Shown: piece by piece, positions 9,465-19,526 of the stretch | Position numbering within the stretch: the stretch's first letter is position 1 | Layout: each line of letters begins with the position of its first letter | Assembly (NCBI RefSeq): GCF_000807255.1 | Contig: NZ_CP009268.1 | Span: 2,014,384-2,078,383, forward strand | Source: Clostridium pasteurianum DSM 525 = ATCC 6013 | Lineage (GTDB): Bacteria > Bacillota > Clostridia > Clostridiales > Clostridiaceae | Length of the DNA stretch: 64,000 nt | Reading direction: 5' to 3' | Notes under the pieces: model-generated | Told to the model about the DNA's origin: nothing | The model's input: only the letters and a program-made list of their open reading frames with translations | The model's database searches: none | Position numbers and translations under genes: made by a program

Positions 9465-9926
9465 ATGTATAATAAAAATTTTATGTCTAAAGGTTTTACC
9501 TTGATAGAGATAATAGTTGTAATCTCAATTATATCTATAATTACTAGTATAACACTTATACAGGTTAAGAGTTATAAGGATTTGAAAAATCAAATAGAGG
9601 TTAAAAGATTCAATAGTGATGTGATTTCATTCATAAATGAATCCAGAATTCAATGTATACTTAAGGAATCTTCCAGACAAATTTCTTTTTTAAAAGGAAG
9701 CGATGAAGTAAAAGTTTATGAGAGTTCCCATTTAAAGGGGAGATTAAAATTGCCCTCTGGTTTTGCAATAAAAGATAATAATGTAATAACATCAGATAAG
9801 TTAATTTATATTAACAGCAGCGGAATGATAACTACTCCTTGTAGTTTAAAGTATTCAGATAGAAAAGGTAAAAGTAATATTATTACTATAGGAGTTGGTA
9901 CTACTTATGCAGAGATTAAAGAGTAA
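9465..9926 (+). CDS. Prepilin-like minor pseudopilin (GspH-like)
   Basis: A 153-residue protein with a short leader ending MSKG and then FTLIEIIVVISIISI, the class III prepilin signature with Glu5, which predicts processing by a prepilin peptidase. The remaining roughly 120 residues are hydrophilic. Its position as second pilin gene and its size match GspH/FimT-type minor subunits, but assignment to a particular minor pilin is by context only. Its 3' end overlaps the next prepilin gene by 20 bases. Confidence 0.82.
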   Translation: MYNKNFMSKGFTLIEIIVVISIISIITSITLIQVKSYKDLKNQIEVKRFNSDVISFINESRIQCILKESSRQISFLKGSDEVKVYESSHLKGRLKLPSGFAIKDNNVITSDKLIYINSSGMITTPCSLKYSDRKGKSNIITIGVGTTYAEIKE

Positions 9927-10356
9927 AAAATTAGGATTTACACTTATAGAAGTAATGTGTGCTTTATCCATATTTACATTAATATTCATGACAGCAATAT
10001 CTATAAGATTTTCTACAGTAAAAATGAGAGTTCATAATGAAAAAATGGAAAAATATATTGAAAGTATAAATGGAGTAAAAAATGAAATTTTGTCTAATAG
10101 TTCTGATGAAGAAATAAAATCAATGCTGAATTTAGGAGAGGTATATATAGACAAAAATAATATTGATATTGAATCAATTAGGGATAAAAAAATTACAGAA
10201 GTAATTACTACATTACCTTCCTATGAAAAACCCTATATGAAAATTTCACTTTCAAGGGATAATTTAATAGCTGTAAATTTGGAATTATATGCTGATATCC
10301 TTAGAAAAGAGGAGAGTATAGTTTGTAAATTTTACAAATTTATTGAAGTGAAATAA
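9907..10356 (+). CDS. Prepilin-like minor pseudopilin (GspI-like)
   Basis: A 149-residue prepilin-like protein. The leader MQRLKSKKLG is followed by FTLIEVMCALSIFTLIFMTA, the cleavage and methylation signature with Glu5. The EVMCALSIF style of helix is typical of GspI/PilV minor pilins. The ATG at 9907 was preferred over an upstream TTG at 9895 because TAGGAG (9889-9894) leaves 12 bases to the ATG and none to the TTG. It is translationally overlapped with the preceding gene. Confidence 0.82.
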   Translation: MQRLKSKKLGFTLIEVMCALSIFTLIFMTAISIRFSTVKMRVHNEKMEKYIESINGVKNEILSNSSDEEIKSMLNLGEVYIDKNNIDIESIRDKKITEVITTLPSYEKPYMKISLSRDNLIAVNLELYADILRKEESIVCKFYKFIEVK

Positions 10357-10513
10357 ATTTTTACTATAAAGCAAAGGATAGTTAGATGATATTAATACAC
10401 TCCATCGTAGTGGAAAATCTTTAAATAAATGATGAGTTGTAATATTCGTTAAAATTCAAGATAGTTTTCCATTGAATGTTATGATTACATTATATGAGGT
10501 AGGAGGGTTATAA

Positions 10514-10963
10514 ATAAAAAAGGGATTTACTCTAATAGAACTTATGATTGCTATGGCAGTTGCTTCGATATTGCTCTCTTTTCAATGTATTATATTTGTG
10601 AAAAATTTAAAGGATTATAACACAGACATTAAGGTTATAAGAGATAGAAATTATTGTAATCAAAGTTTTATTATAATTGAAAATTTAATTTATGAAAAAA
10701 TGAAAGAAATTAGAATAGAAAACAATGATATAAAAATTATATGTAAAGACAATGAAAATAAGAGGATAAGATTTGTAAGCAGTTCAGGAAAAATTGTTGT
10801 AGATTATTATGATAGATTTGGAACTGTTAAAACGGCTAATGTAGTAGCTACAAATATAGGAAATATGAAAGTTCGTAAAAAAGATAATGTAATATATATT
10901 TCATTGACAAATAAAGAGGGTGAAACTGTTAATCGATGTTTTGGAGTAAAAAAAGTATATTAA
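10514..10963 (+). CDS. Prepilin-like minor pseudopilin (GspJ-like), apparent AUA start
   Basis: The prepilin signature KKG-FTLIELMIAMAVASILL is encoded from 10517 onward, but no ATG, GTG or TTG precedes it in frame before a TAA at 10511-10513. The only codon available for initiation upstream of the signature is ATA at 10514, placed 6 bases after a strong AGGAGGG site (10501-10507). Starting at the first ATG (10544) would delete the cleavage site, the invariant Glu5 and half of the helix. I therefore annotate 149 residues from the AUA. Role: minor pilin/pseudopilin, GspJ-like by operon position. Confidence 0.78.
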   Translation: MKKGFTLIELMIAMAVASILLSFQCIIFVKNLKDYNTDIKVIRDRNYCNQSFIIIENLIYEKMKEIRIENNDIKIICKDNENKRIRFVSSSGKIVVDYYDRFGTVKTANVVATNIGNMKVRKKDNVIYISLTNKEGETVNRCFGVKKVY

Positions 10964-11379
10964 AAAAGGGGTTTGTAATGATTTATACACTTATTATAGG
11001 ATTGATTATAATTATGATGAGCAGTTATGTATTTATGTTAGAAATTAAAAAGAAAACATACATATTAAGTCTAAAAAACAATATAACAGAAAAATCCTAT
11101 AATAGAGAAACCACAGAGTACCTATTTAGTGAAATGAATAAATATGTATTGTCTCAAAATATAGACATAAATAGATATGAATTATATAAATTATTTTCAT
11201 CAAATCCCAATAAAAATAAAATTGGTAATGAGGATTATTTTATATACTACGATTTGATAACAGATAATTTTGTTGTAAAGCAAAATTATAGAAATAGACA
11301 AATTAAAAGGGACATATATACATATGATTTTGTGGATGGAAAGATAAATTATATGTATTCCTATTCAAAATATAATTAA
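10936..11379 (+). CDS. Prepilin-like protein lacking Glu5 (GspK/PilX-like)
   Basis: A 147-residue protein with leader MFWSKKSILKKG and then FVMIYTLIIGLIIIMMSSYVF. The cleavage site resembles a prepilin but Glu5 is replaced by Tyr. In type II secretion systems the tip pseudopilin GspK characteristically lacks Glu5, so a tip role is plausible. The rest is short for GspK (usually 300 or more residues), so a PilX-like minor pilin is equally possible. It overlaps the preceding gene by 28 bases, suggesting coupled translation; an ATG at 10978 would lose the processing site. Confidence 0.68.
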   Translation: MFWSKKSILKKGFVMIYTLIIGLIIIMMSSYVFMLEIKKKTYILSLKNNITEKSYNRETTEYLFSEMNKYVLSQNIDINRYELYKLFSSNPNKNKIGNEDYFIYYDLITDNFVVKQNYRNRQIKRDIYTYDFVDGKINYMYSYSKYN

Positions 11380-11489
11380 ATAGTATTCTTTATAAAGATA
11401 AAAAAGGTATTTTCCATTAAATATTACTATTTATATAAAAATATTGGGTAAAAGCAAAAATCAAAGAATATAAAAGGAGGAATCTGAAT

Positions 11490-12212
11490 TTGATATTTGT
11501 AAATAAAGATAATATTTTTACAGTAGACGGTAAAGTTGTTTCTAGAATATGCTACAATAAAAATTTGCTTACGGGGGAGTTTAATATTTTGAATAAAGAA
11601 ATATTGAATAGTGATGTAGAATTTAAAAATAATTCAATTATGATAATGGAAAATGAAGAGATATATATTAAATATATTACTATTCCAAGAGTAAGTAGAG
11701 ATAAAGCTGAAAAAATAGTAAGAGATGAATTGAATTCTTATTATGGAATCCAGGAAAATATTACATTTACATATTCTATTTTAAAAAAGAATAAGACAAA
11801 TATGGAACTTGGTGTATTTTATATAAACAGCAAAAATTTAAATGATATGAATTTGAAAAATATAAAAGCTCTATATTTAATTCAATTTTGTTATGCAGAA
11901 TATTTAAAAAGTATAATAAAACAGGATAAATATATATTTTTATTTCTTCACAACAGTAAATTATATACAATCTACTGTGATAAAGGTTTAATAAAATATA
12001 ATTATATATTTAGAAATTTTAAAGAATCTTCTGAAGAATTTAAAGCTTGTTTAGACTATTTTATAAATTTAAATAGGGAAATAAAACACAGTTTTAAAGT
12101 TATATATATATCAGGGGTTAAAGAAGAAATAATAGCTGATATTAAAAAAATATATAACTTTGAGAATTTAGGAAAAATAGAAGAAGATAAATTATTTAAG
12201 AAAGTTGTTTAG
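11490..12212 (+). CDS. PilM/GspL-like pilus assembly protein
   Basis: A 240-residue soluble protein starting at TTG 11490 behind a strong AAAAGGAGG site. I see no membrane segment. Its place immediately before a PilN-like and a PilO-like gene matches the conserved pilMNO order, in which PilM is an actin-like cytoplasmic protein binding the PilN N-terminus. It is shorter than classical PilM (about 350 residues) and the actin-like nucleotide motifs are not obvious, so the assignment rests mainly on context. Confidence 0.6.
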   Translation: MIFVNKDNIFTVDGKVVSRICYNKNLLTGEFNILNKEILNSDVEFKNNSIMIMENEEIYIKYITIPRVSRDKAEKIVRDELNSYYGIQENITFTYSILKKNKTNMELGVFYINSKNLNDMNLKNIKALYLIQFCYAEYLKSIIKQDKYIFLFLHNSKLYTIYCDKGLIKYNYIFRNFKESSEEFKACLDYFINLNREIKHSFKVIYISGVKEEIIADIKKIYNFENLGKIEEDKLFKKVV

Positions 12213-12225
12213 GAGAATTATACTT

Positions 12226-12690
12226 ATGGAATATAATTTTTTACCATACTCTTATAGAGAAAGAAGAAATAAAAAAAAGACCTATATTCTTAATATAGTC
12301 ATAATAATTTTAATTATTATTGCTTCTATTTTGATTTATAGGATTATTAATTTGTATAGTGAAACAAAGAAGTTAAAAGAATCCATTAAAGAAATTAATT
12401 ATTCAAAAATGAGCAGCAAGATAATAACTTCTACAGATAATAATTCTGACATATTTAAAAATACCAAAGATTTTTTTCAATATGCAGGTGAGAGATTTAA
12501 AATTGAAAATTTAATAGTAGAAGGGAAAATTATAAATGCAAATATAGTATTAAGTACTAAAGATGATTATGAAGAAGCTGTAAGATATATAGAAAATAAC
12601 TCATACTGGAATATAATCAAGTTGTCATCAATTGAAAAAGAAGCAGAAGATATATTTAAATTTCAGGTAAGTATGGAGGTAAAAAAGTGA
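12226..12690 (+). CDS. PilN-like pilus assembly protein
   Basis: A 154-residue bitopic membrane protein. The N-terminal cytoplasmic segment YNFLPYSYRERRNKKK resembles the PilN motif (NLLPxR) that docks onto PilM, followed by one transmembrane helix (about residues 20-42) and an extracytoplasmic alpha/beta domain. The ATG at 12226 was chosen because AGGAGAA (12211-12217) precedes it; an upstream TTG at 12205 lies inside the preceding gene. The stop overlaps the next gene's GTG start (GTGA). Confidence 0.72.
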   Translation: MEYNFLPYSYRERRNKKKTYILNIVIIILIIIASILIYRIINLYSETKKLKESIKEINYSKMSSKIITSTDNNSDIFKNTKDFFQYAGERFKIENLIVEGKIINANIVLSTKDDYEEAVRYIENNSYWNIIKLSSIEKEAEDIFKFQVSMEVKK

Positions 12691-13103
12691 GAAAATTTTT
12701 TTACTGCAGTTCTATAGTATTTTTGATAATTGCATTATTTTTATTAAATATGTTATATGCAAAAATAAATTTACAATATACGAATAATAAAGAACAGTTA
12801 AATTTATTAAATAGAACAGCCAAAAACAATAAGGACATTGGCAAAAATATATACTACAACAATATCATTCATATAGCCAATAAATATAATGGAGAAATAA
12901 AAGAATTCAAAAGCAAAAATAACAATATAAATACTATTATAAGCATAAGTGTAAATGAAAATTCAATTAATGAAATTTTGGATAAATTAAAACAAGAAAA
13001 AACTATAAAAAAATTAAATTCTTTAGCACTAGAAAAGAAAGGTATAGGGAGTGAAGATTATATAATATTATTAAATGCTGATTTTTTAAATAGTGATACT
13101 TAG
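12687..13103 (+). CDS. PilO-like pilus assembly protein
   Basis: A 138-residue protein with one N-terminal transmembrane helix (residues 5-24), a predicted coiled stretch and a small extracytoplasmic domain, the architecture of PilO/GspM. It starts at GTG 12687, overlapping the PilN-like stop, with GGAGGT at 12675-12680. It is the last gene of the pilus operon and is followed by a terminator. No prepilin peptidase or secretin is in the window; a secretin is not expected in a monoderm. Confidence 0.65.
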   Translation: MRKFFYCSSIVFLIIALFLLNMLYAKINLQYTNNKEQLNLLNRTAKNNKDIGKNIYYNNIIHIANKYNGEIKEFKSKNNNINTIISISVNENSINEILDKLKQEKTIKKLNSLALEKKGIGSEDYIILLNADFLNSDT

Positions 13104-13134
13104 AGTATATTGTGAAAATGATAATTTAATTTAC

Positions 13135-13171
13135 AAAAAACATGTTATGGATGAGATTAACATGTTTTTTT
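13135..13171 (+). terminator. Intrinsic terminator of the pilus operon
   Basis: The inverted repeat AAAAAACATGTTA (13135-13147) / TAACATGTTTTTT (13158-13170) has a 10-base loop and a T tract, 32 bases after the PilO-like stop. Confidence 0.85.
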
Positions 13172-13219
13172 ATGTTCAAAAACTATTTATATATATTAAA
13201 AATTTTGTTAAAGTACAAA

Positions 13220-13233
13220 TGTAAACAGTTTCA
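13220..13233 (+). promoter_or_regulatory. Candidate catabolite-responsive element (cre)
   Basis: TGTAAACAGTTTCA matches the CcpA consensus TGWAANCGNTNWCA with one mismatch (A for the central G). It lies about 195 bases upstream of the alpha-glucoside PTS gene, which fits glucose repression of that operon. This is inference from sequence only. Confidence 0.5.
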
Positions 13234-13283
13234 AGACGAATATATGTAGTTACTTACTGGATATATAAACAGAAAATAAATTT

Positions 13284-13354
13284 AGGAGGAGGAGTATTTA
13301 TGGTCTATAAATGATAATGAAAAACATGTTATCGTTTAATTTAATATGTTTTTT
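13284..13354 (+). promoter_or_regulatory. Leader with mini-ORF and terminator-like hairpin ahead of the PTS operon
   Basis: A very strong AGGAGGAGGAG (13284-13294) precedes ATG GTC TAT AAA TGA (13300-13314), a four-codon reading frame. Overlapping it is a second start (13311) opening 17 codons that end at 13364. A hairpin then follows, AAAAACATGTTA with TAATATGTTTTT (one G-U pair) and a T tract to 13354. The arrangement resembles a leader-peptide attenuator for the PTS gene at 13428, but it could also be the decayed 5' end of a lost gene. Confidence 0.4.
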
Positions 13355-13427
13355 TATGTATTAAATGTATTTAATTAGATTTGCATATTTGTTAATATTA
13401 AAATTGTTAATGAGGGGGAAATAATTT

Positions 13428-15002
13428 ATGAAAGACAAAATAGTAAATGGAATGCAGATTTTTGCAAGATCCATAGTTACTCCAATATTATTTTTACCTA
13501 TTGTAGGTATCCTGCTGGCTATTGTTGGCGTTATAAGTAATCCAAGTATTGTAGGAGAAGGAAGTCCCTTGATCAATGTAGGTGAATTTGTTGGAGGTGG
13601 ACTTTGGACTTTTCTAACGAATTTAAGTATTATTTTCTGTGTGGGAATAGCTATGGGAATGGCCAAAGAAAAAAAAGCAGAAGCTGCACTTGTATCAGTA
13701 TTTTCATTTCTGTTTTTCTTAGGAGCTAATCATGCATGGCTTAGCCTAACAGGAAAACTAATAAACTATAAACAAGTATCTGATTTGGCAGGTACTGGGC
13801 AAACGGTTTTATTAGGTTTTCAAGTAATAGATATGGGAGTTTTCCTGGGAATGATCCTAGGTATAACAATAGCTCTTGTCCATAACAAGTTTTGCAATAA
13901 GGAATTTCCAGAAGCAGTTGCTATATATGGTAATACTAAACTGGTATTTTTAATATTAATTCCTATTCTTTTAATTTTAGCTATAGTATTAAGTTATGTT
14001 TGGCCAACTGTAGCTCTAGCTATTAAAGCTTTAACTACTTTAATAAATTCATCAGGATTTTTTGGAATAGCTTTATACGGGTTCTTAAATAGATTTTTAA
14101 TTCCAACTGGATTGCATCATTTAATATACACACCATTTCTTTATTCTGATATCGGCGGATCACTAATGATTAATGGAAAAACATATTTGGGAGCTTATAA
14201 TATTTTTTTAGCACAACTAACAGATCCATCAATAAAAGTTTTTGATCCCTCAGCAAAATTTTTACAGTTCGGTATGGTTAAAATATTTGGACTAGCAGGA
14301 GCAGCATTGGCTTTTTATAAAACAGCTAAACCAGAAAATAAGGAAAAATTAAAGGGAATATTAATACCAGCAGTGGCAACATCCATGTTAGTTGGTATTA
14401 CAGAGCCTTTGGAATTTACATTCTTATTTGTATCACCTCTTCTATGGTTAGTTCATTCTATAATGGATGGTTTATTTGAAGCCGTTGCAGTACTATTTGG
14501 CGTTAGAACCTTTGGAAGTGATGGACTTATAAACTTTGTTGTATATAATTTACCGGCAGGTATAGGGAGAACCAGATGGCCTATATATATAGGAATAGGT
14601 TTAGTTCAATTAGGTGTATATTATCTTGTGTTTAAGACCCTGATTCAAAAATTAAAACTTAAAACTCCCGGTAGAGAAGATAGTGAAGTTAAATTGTTTA
14701 CTAAAAAAGACTATAAAGGTAAAAAATCTAAGGATTCAAAACAAATTGAGGAAAATGAAAAGGATGATTTGGCAGCTGTAATTGTAGAAGCTTTGGGAGG
14801 TAAAGATAATATAGAAAGTGTTGACAACTGTTTTACTAGGTTAAGAGTAAAAATTACAGATTTAGATAAATTAGATGAAGCTACATTAAAAACTACAGGA
14901 GCATCTGGAGTGATTAAAAATGGTAACAATGTTCAAGTTATATATGGACCTAAAGTAAACGGTGTAAGAAATAAAGTTGATAAATATCTTGGAAATAATT
15001 AA
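13428..15002 (+). CDS. Alpha-glucoside-specific PTS transporter, IICB component
   Basis: A 524-residue membrane permease that imports and phosphorylates an alpha-glucoside such as maltose. The N-terminal EIIC domain (about residues 1-415) has some ten hydrophobic segments and the loop GITEPLEFTFLF typical of the glucose/maltose superfamily. After a Lys-rich linker comes an EIIB domain (about 445-524) with the phosphorylated Cys in DNCFTRLRV. There is no IIA domain; the crr-like gene at 17599 can supply it. A GH4 6-phospho-alpha-glucosidase 63 bases downstream fixes the substrate class (MalP/AglA/GlvC type). Confidence 0.88.
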   Translation: MKDKIVNGMQIFARSIVTPILFLPIVGILLAIVGVISNPSIVGEGSPLINVGEFVGGGLWTFLTNLSIIFCVGIAMGMAKEKKAEAALVSVFSFLFFLGANHAWLSLTGKLINYKQVSDLAGTGQTVLLGFQVIDMGVFLGMILGITIALVHNKFCNKEFPEAVAIYGNTKLVFLILIPILLILAIVLSYVWPTVALAIKALTTLINSSGFFGIALYGFLNRFLIPTGLHHLIYTPFLYSDIGGSLMINGKTYLGAYNIFLAQLTDPSIKVFDPSAKFLQFGMVKIFGLAGAALAFYKTAKPENKEKLKGILIPAVATSMLVGITEPLEFTFLFVSPLLWLVHSIMDGLFEAVAVLFGVRTFGSDGLINFVVYNLPAGIGRTRWPIYIGIGLVQLGVYYLVFKTLIQKLKLKTPGREDSEVKLFTKKDYKGKKSKDSKQIEENEKDDLAAVIVEALGGKDNIESVDNCFTRLRVKITDLDKLDEATLKTTGASGVIKNGNNVQVIYGPKVNGVRNKVDKYLGNN

Positions 15003-15041
15003 ATATGCTTAAATTTTTATATTAAAAATTTATATAAATAA

Positions 15042-16391
<1,350 letters not shown>

Positions 16392-16414
16392 TACTTTAAA
16401 TATAATATATTATA

Positions 16415-16473
16415 TATTAATTCTATCCATTTGTTATAGGTGTGAAGTTGTAGCAGATAGATAGAATTAATAA
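16415..16473 (+). repeat. Long imperfect hairpin between the GH4 and regulator genes
   Basis: TATTAATTCTATC and GATAGAATTAATA form a perfect 13-bp inverted repeat, and the pairing extends inward (CCATTTG with CAGATAG, imperfect). The right arm is followed by AAAAATTTATT rather than a T run, so it is a weak terminator candidate or a stabilising 3' structure. It could also be the operator of the neighbouring RpiR regulator. Confidence 0.5.
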
Positions 16474-16611
16474 AAATTTATTGATACCTTATTATACAAT
16501 TATTAAATTATTGATGCATAACTTTATCTTTTTTATGTTTGGTATATAATTAAATATTATATTATCATAACAATTGAAGTTATTCAATAACATTGTACTT
16601 GAGGTGGATTT

Positions 16612-17373
16612 ATGATTGAATTGGACATTACAAAGATAAGAGATAAGTATCATTTGAGTAAGTTTGAAGAAAAAATACTTATCTATATTATAAACAATAT
16701 AGACAGTGTAAAAGAAATTGGAGTAAGGGGAATTGCAAAAGAACATTATACAAGTACTACAACTATTATGAATTTATCTAAGAAGTTAGGCTACTCTGGT
16801 TTTTTGGATATGTATTATAATTTACATTTTAAATTAAGAAATAAAAGCAGTTATTTTGATAGAAAAATTTTTAACGACTATTATGGTGTTAATGTAGATG
16901 AAATATTGTCAATTGATGATGATAGTATTGATAAATTTATAAATATGTTAGTAGAAAATAGAAATGAAGTTATATACACTTACGGTTTTGGACTTTCACT
17001 ATTTATTGCAGAATATATTACTAGGAAATTACTCATCATGGGGTTTAATTGCATTCTTTCAGACTGTCATGAACTTTATGCTGTGAATACACTAAAAGCC
17101 AAATTGTTCATAAATGTTTCTAAATCAGGAGAAACAAAATACCTAGTAGATGTCTCTAATAAAGCAAAAAAAAGTAATATTAAAATAATTTCATTTATTG
17201 GAAATGCTGAAAGTACTATAGGAAGACTATCTGATATTAATTTCAAAATATACGATATGCATAGTATGGATGATCAAAATAAATTACCTAATTTATTTTA
17301 TGGAAATGTCATAATATTATTTGAGATTCTACTTAATAAATATCTTGAAAGAATTAAAGATGATAAAGCTTAG
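16612..17373 (+). CDS. RpiR/MurR-family transcriptional regulator
   Basis: A 253-residue regulator with an N-terminal RpiR helix-turn-helix (about residues 1-75; VRGIAKEHYTSTTTIMNLSKKLGYSGF) and a C-terminal SIS sugar-phosphate-binding domain (about 100-240, with NVSKSGETKYLVDVSNKAK). Such proteins sense phosphosugars. Sitting between the GH4 gene and the IIA gene, it most likely controls this alpha-glucoside operon (GlvR/MurR type). The start has a TTGAGGTGG site just upstream. Confidence 0.85.
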   Translation: MIELDITKIRDKYHLSKFEEKILIYIINNIDSVKEIGVRGIAKEHYTSTTTIMNLSKKLGYSGFLDMYYNLHFKLRNKSSYFDRKIFNDYYGVNVDEILSIDDDSIDKFINMLVENRNEVIYTYGFGLSLFIAEYITRKLLIMGFNCILSDCHELYAVNTLKAKLFINVSKSGETKYLVDVSNKAKKSNIKIISFIGNAESTIGRLSDINFKIYDMHSMDDQNKLPNLFYGNVIILFEILLNKYLERIKDDKA

Positions 17374-17598
17374 TTATTAAAAATATAAATAAAATTTTTA
17401 TTTTTAAGTAAAGATTTTATAAAAGTTATGGCAGCTTTATATGTCACTATAAAGAAATATATTATCTTTATTTGTTACATGTTTTTTATTATGAAAAGGT
17501 TTAAGATATTAAATATGTATATTATAATTTTTATCAGAAGTTAAAATTTAAATAATATAGTAATTAAAAATAAATTTATAAATTGGGAGGAGAGAGAG

Positions 17599-18120
17599 AT
17601 GTTTAATTTATTTAAAGAGAAATTAGGAATTAAAAAAGAAGATAAAAATGTAAATACTAGCAAAACTGTGGCTAATGATGAATTTTTAGTACCAATTTCA
17701 GGAGAGCTTATAAACTTAGATGAGGTAAAGGATGAAGTTTTTTCTCAAAGAATGATGGGAGATGGATTTGCCATAGACCCCGAAGATGGTCATGTATTTT
17801 CACCGGTAGATGGTACTGTTACATCTGTATTTCCAACAAAACATGCTATTTCAATTAAAAGTAATGCTGGTATTGAAATTTTAATTCATTTTGGATTAGA
17901 TACTGTTGAATTAAAAGGTGAAGGTTTTAAGCTTTATATTGAAGAGGAAGCAGCAGTTAAAGCGGGTGATTTACTTTTAGAAGTTGATGTTGATGAGGTA
18001 AAGAAAAAAGTTCCGTCTATAGTTGTTCCAGTAATTTTTTTAGAATTGAATGAGAGAACGTTTACTTTTAGGGCTGGGAAGGTAAAAGCAAAGGATAGAG
18101 GTGTTATACAAATAAATTAG
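17599..18120 (+). CDS. PTS glucose-type IIA component
   Basis: A 173-residue soluble EIIA(Glc)-type protein that passes phosphate from HPr to the IICB permease. The domain runs from about residue 30 to 160, with the phosphorylated His in ILIHFGLDTVELKGEGF and the accessory His near KHAISIK. The N-terminal extension is Lys-rich. A free-standing IIA complements the IICB gene at 13428, which has no IIA domain of its own. It lies after a 225-base gap with a GGGAGGAGAG site, so it may have its own promoter. Confidence 0.88.
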   Translation: MFNLFKEKLGIKKEDKNVNTSKTVANDEFLVPISGELINLDEVKDEVFSQRMMGDGFAIDPEDGHVFSPVDGTVTSVFPTKHAISIKSNAGIEILIHFGLDTVELKGEGFKLYIEEEAAVKAGDLLLEVDVDEVKKKVPSIVVPVIFLELNERTFTFRAGKVKAKDRGVIQIN

Positions 18121-18345
18121 TAGAATTAATATATAGGTGGTGTTTATAAGGCATTAGGTAAAGCTAAGGATATTATTATAGATAAACAACTTGATATATA
18201 GATTTAAAGAGCCTTATAGATTTAAGTAAGTTTAATTATAAATTGGATATCTATAAATCGTTGTTTTAAAGTTTTAAATTTAAAATATTAAAAAGCAGTG
18301 AATATATTTAAAAAATAATTTTTAAAAATTTGGAGGAACATGAGC

Positions 18346-19362
18346 ATGAAAGCTGCAGTATTTTATGGTAAAAACAATATAAAAGTAGAAGACAGAGAAT
18401 GTAGAAAAATGACGGAAAATGAAATATTAGTTAAAGTTAAAGCTTGTGGAGTTTGTGGTACAGATATTCATATTTTTAATGGTGAAGAAGGTTCAGCACC
18501 AGTAACACCACCTATAATATTAGGTCACGAATATTCAGGTGAAGTTGTTAAGGTAGGAAATAAGGTGGAAGATATAAAAATAGGTGATAAAGTAGTTATT
18601 GATCCCAATATATATTGCGGTGAATGTGATAATTGCAGAAATGGCAAGAAACAATTATGTGAGAATTTAACAGCTTTAGGCGTAAATATAGATGGAGGTT
18701 TTAGCGAATATTGCGTAGTTCCTAAAGAGCAAGCCTATACATTTAATAATATAAGCTTTGAGGAAGCAGCTATGGTGGAGCCCACCGCCTGTTGCTTGCA
18801 TGGAATAAATAATATTGAAATAAAACCAGGAGATAAAGTATTAGTATTAGGAGCTGGAGCTATAGGGTTAATTATGCTTCAATTAGCAAAAATATCAGGA
18901 GCAAGTATAGTTGGAGTAAGTGAACCAATAGAAAAGAGAAGAAATACAGCATTGGAACTAGGGGCTGATTATGTATTAAATCCTATGGAAGAAAGTTTCA
19001 AAAATAATTTAAATAGATATCTTGGAAAAGGTCCAGATGTAATTATTGAATGTACAGGAAATAAATATGTAATAGAAAGTGCCTTTGATATTGCAAAACG
19101 GGGGACTAGAATACTCTTGTTTGGAGTAAGTAGTCCAGATGTAAAGGTAGAAATAAGTCCATTTGAAATATTTAAAAAAGAACTAATAATAAAAGGTTCT
19201 TTAATAAATCCAGATACTCATTTATCTGCTTTAAACTTAATAACTAGTGGTAAAATCAACGTGAAGCCATTAATTACTAATAAATTTGAATTAGATAAGG
19301 TAGAAGAAGCTTTAGAAATGCAAAAAAGCGTTGAGAGTGTAAAGGTATTAGTTGTATCTTAG
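18346..19362 (+). CDS. Zinc-dependent medium-chain alcohol/polyol dehydrogenase
   Basis: A 338-residue MDR-family dehydrogenase. The catalytic zinc site is seen in CGVCGTDIH and GHEYSGEV, the structural zinc site in CGECDNCRNGKKQLC, and the NAD(P)-binding motif is VLGAGAIGL. It is most like sorbitol/threonine/butanediol-type dehydrogenases; the substrate cannot be told from sequence. The ATG at 18346 is preferred because GGAGG (18332-18336) lies 9 bases upstream, while the ATG at 18340 is only 3 bases away. A 225-base spacer precedes it with no recognisable feature. Confidence 0.85.
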   Translation: MKAAVFYGKNNIKVEDRECRKMTENEILVKVKACGVCGTDIHIFNGEEGSAPVTPPIILGHEYSGEVVKVGNKVEDIKIGDKVVIDPNIYCGECDNCRNGKKQLCENLTALGVNIDGGFSEYCVVPKEQAYTFNNISFEEAAMVEPTACCLHGINNIEIKPGDKVLVLGAGAIGLIMLQLAKISGASIVGVSEPIEKRRNTALELGADYVLNPMEESFKNNLNRYLGKGPDVIIECTGNKYVIESAFDIAKRGTRILLFGVSSPDVKVEISPFEIFKKELIIKGSLINPDTHLSALNLITSGKINVKPLITNKFELDKVEEALEMQKSVESVKVLVVS

Positions 19363-19526
19363 ATTAATAGGTAATATATCTAAAATTCAAATGGTATTGA
19401 TGAAATAAGAAATTGGCAGTATAAGCTTAGATAGAAAAATTCTATAAAAGATTATTATAGTCAATAAGTCTTTTAAAAAATTGTGATTAGTGTAGAAATA
19501 TATATAAGTTTTTGGAGGAATTCTTT

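Noticed and set aside
18147-18201. Short peptide VYKALGKAKDIIIDKQLDI behind GGTGG in the spacer before the dehydrogenase
   Set aside because: It has no standard start codon at the right place and no recognisable family; possibly a gene scrap, but too short to support.
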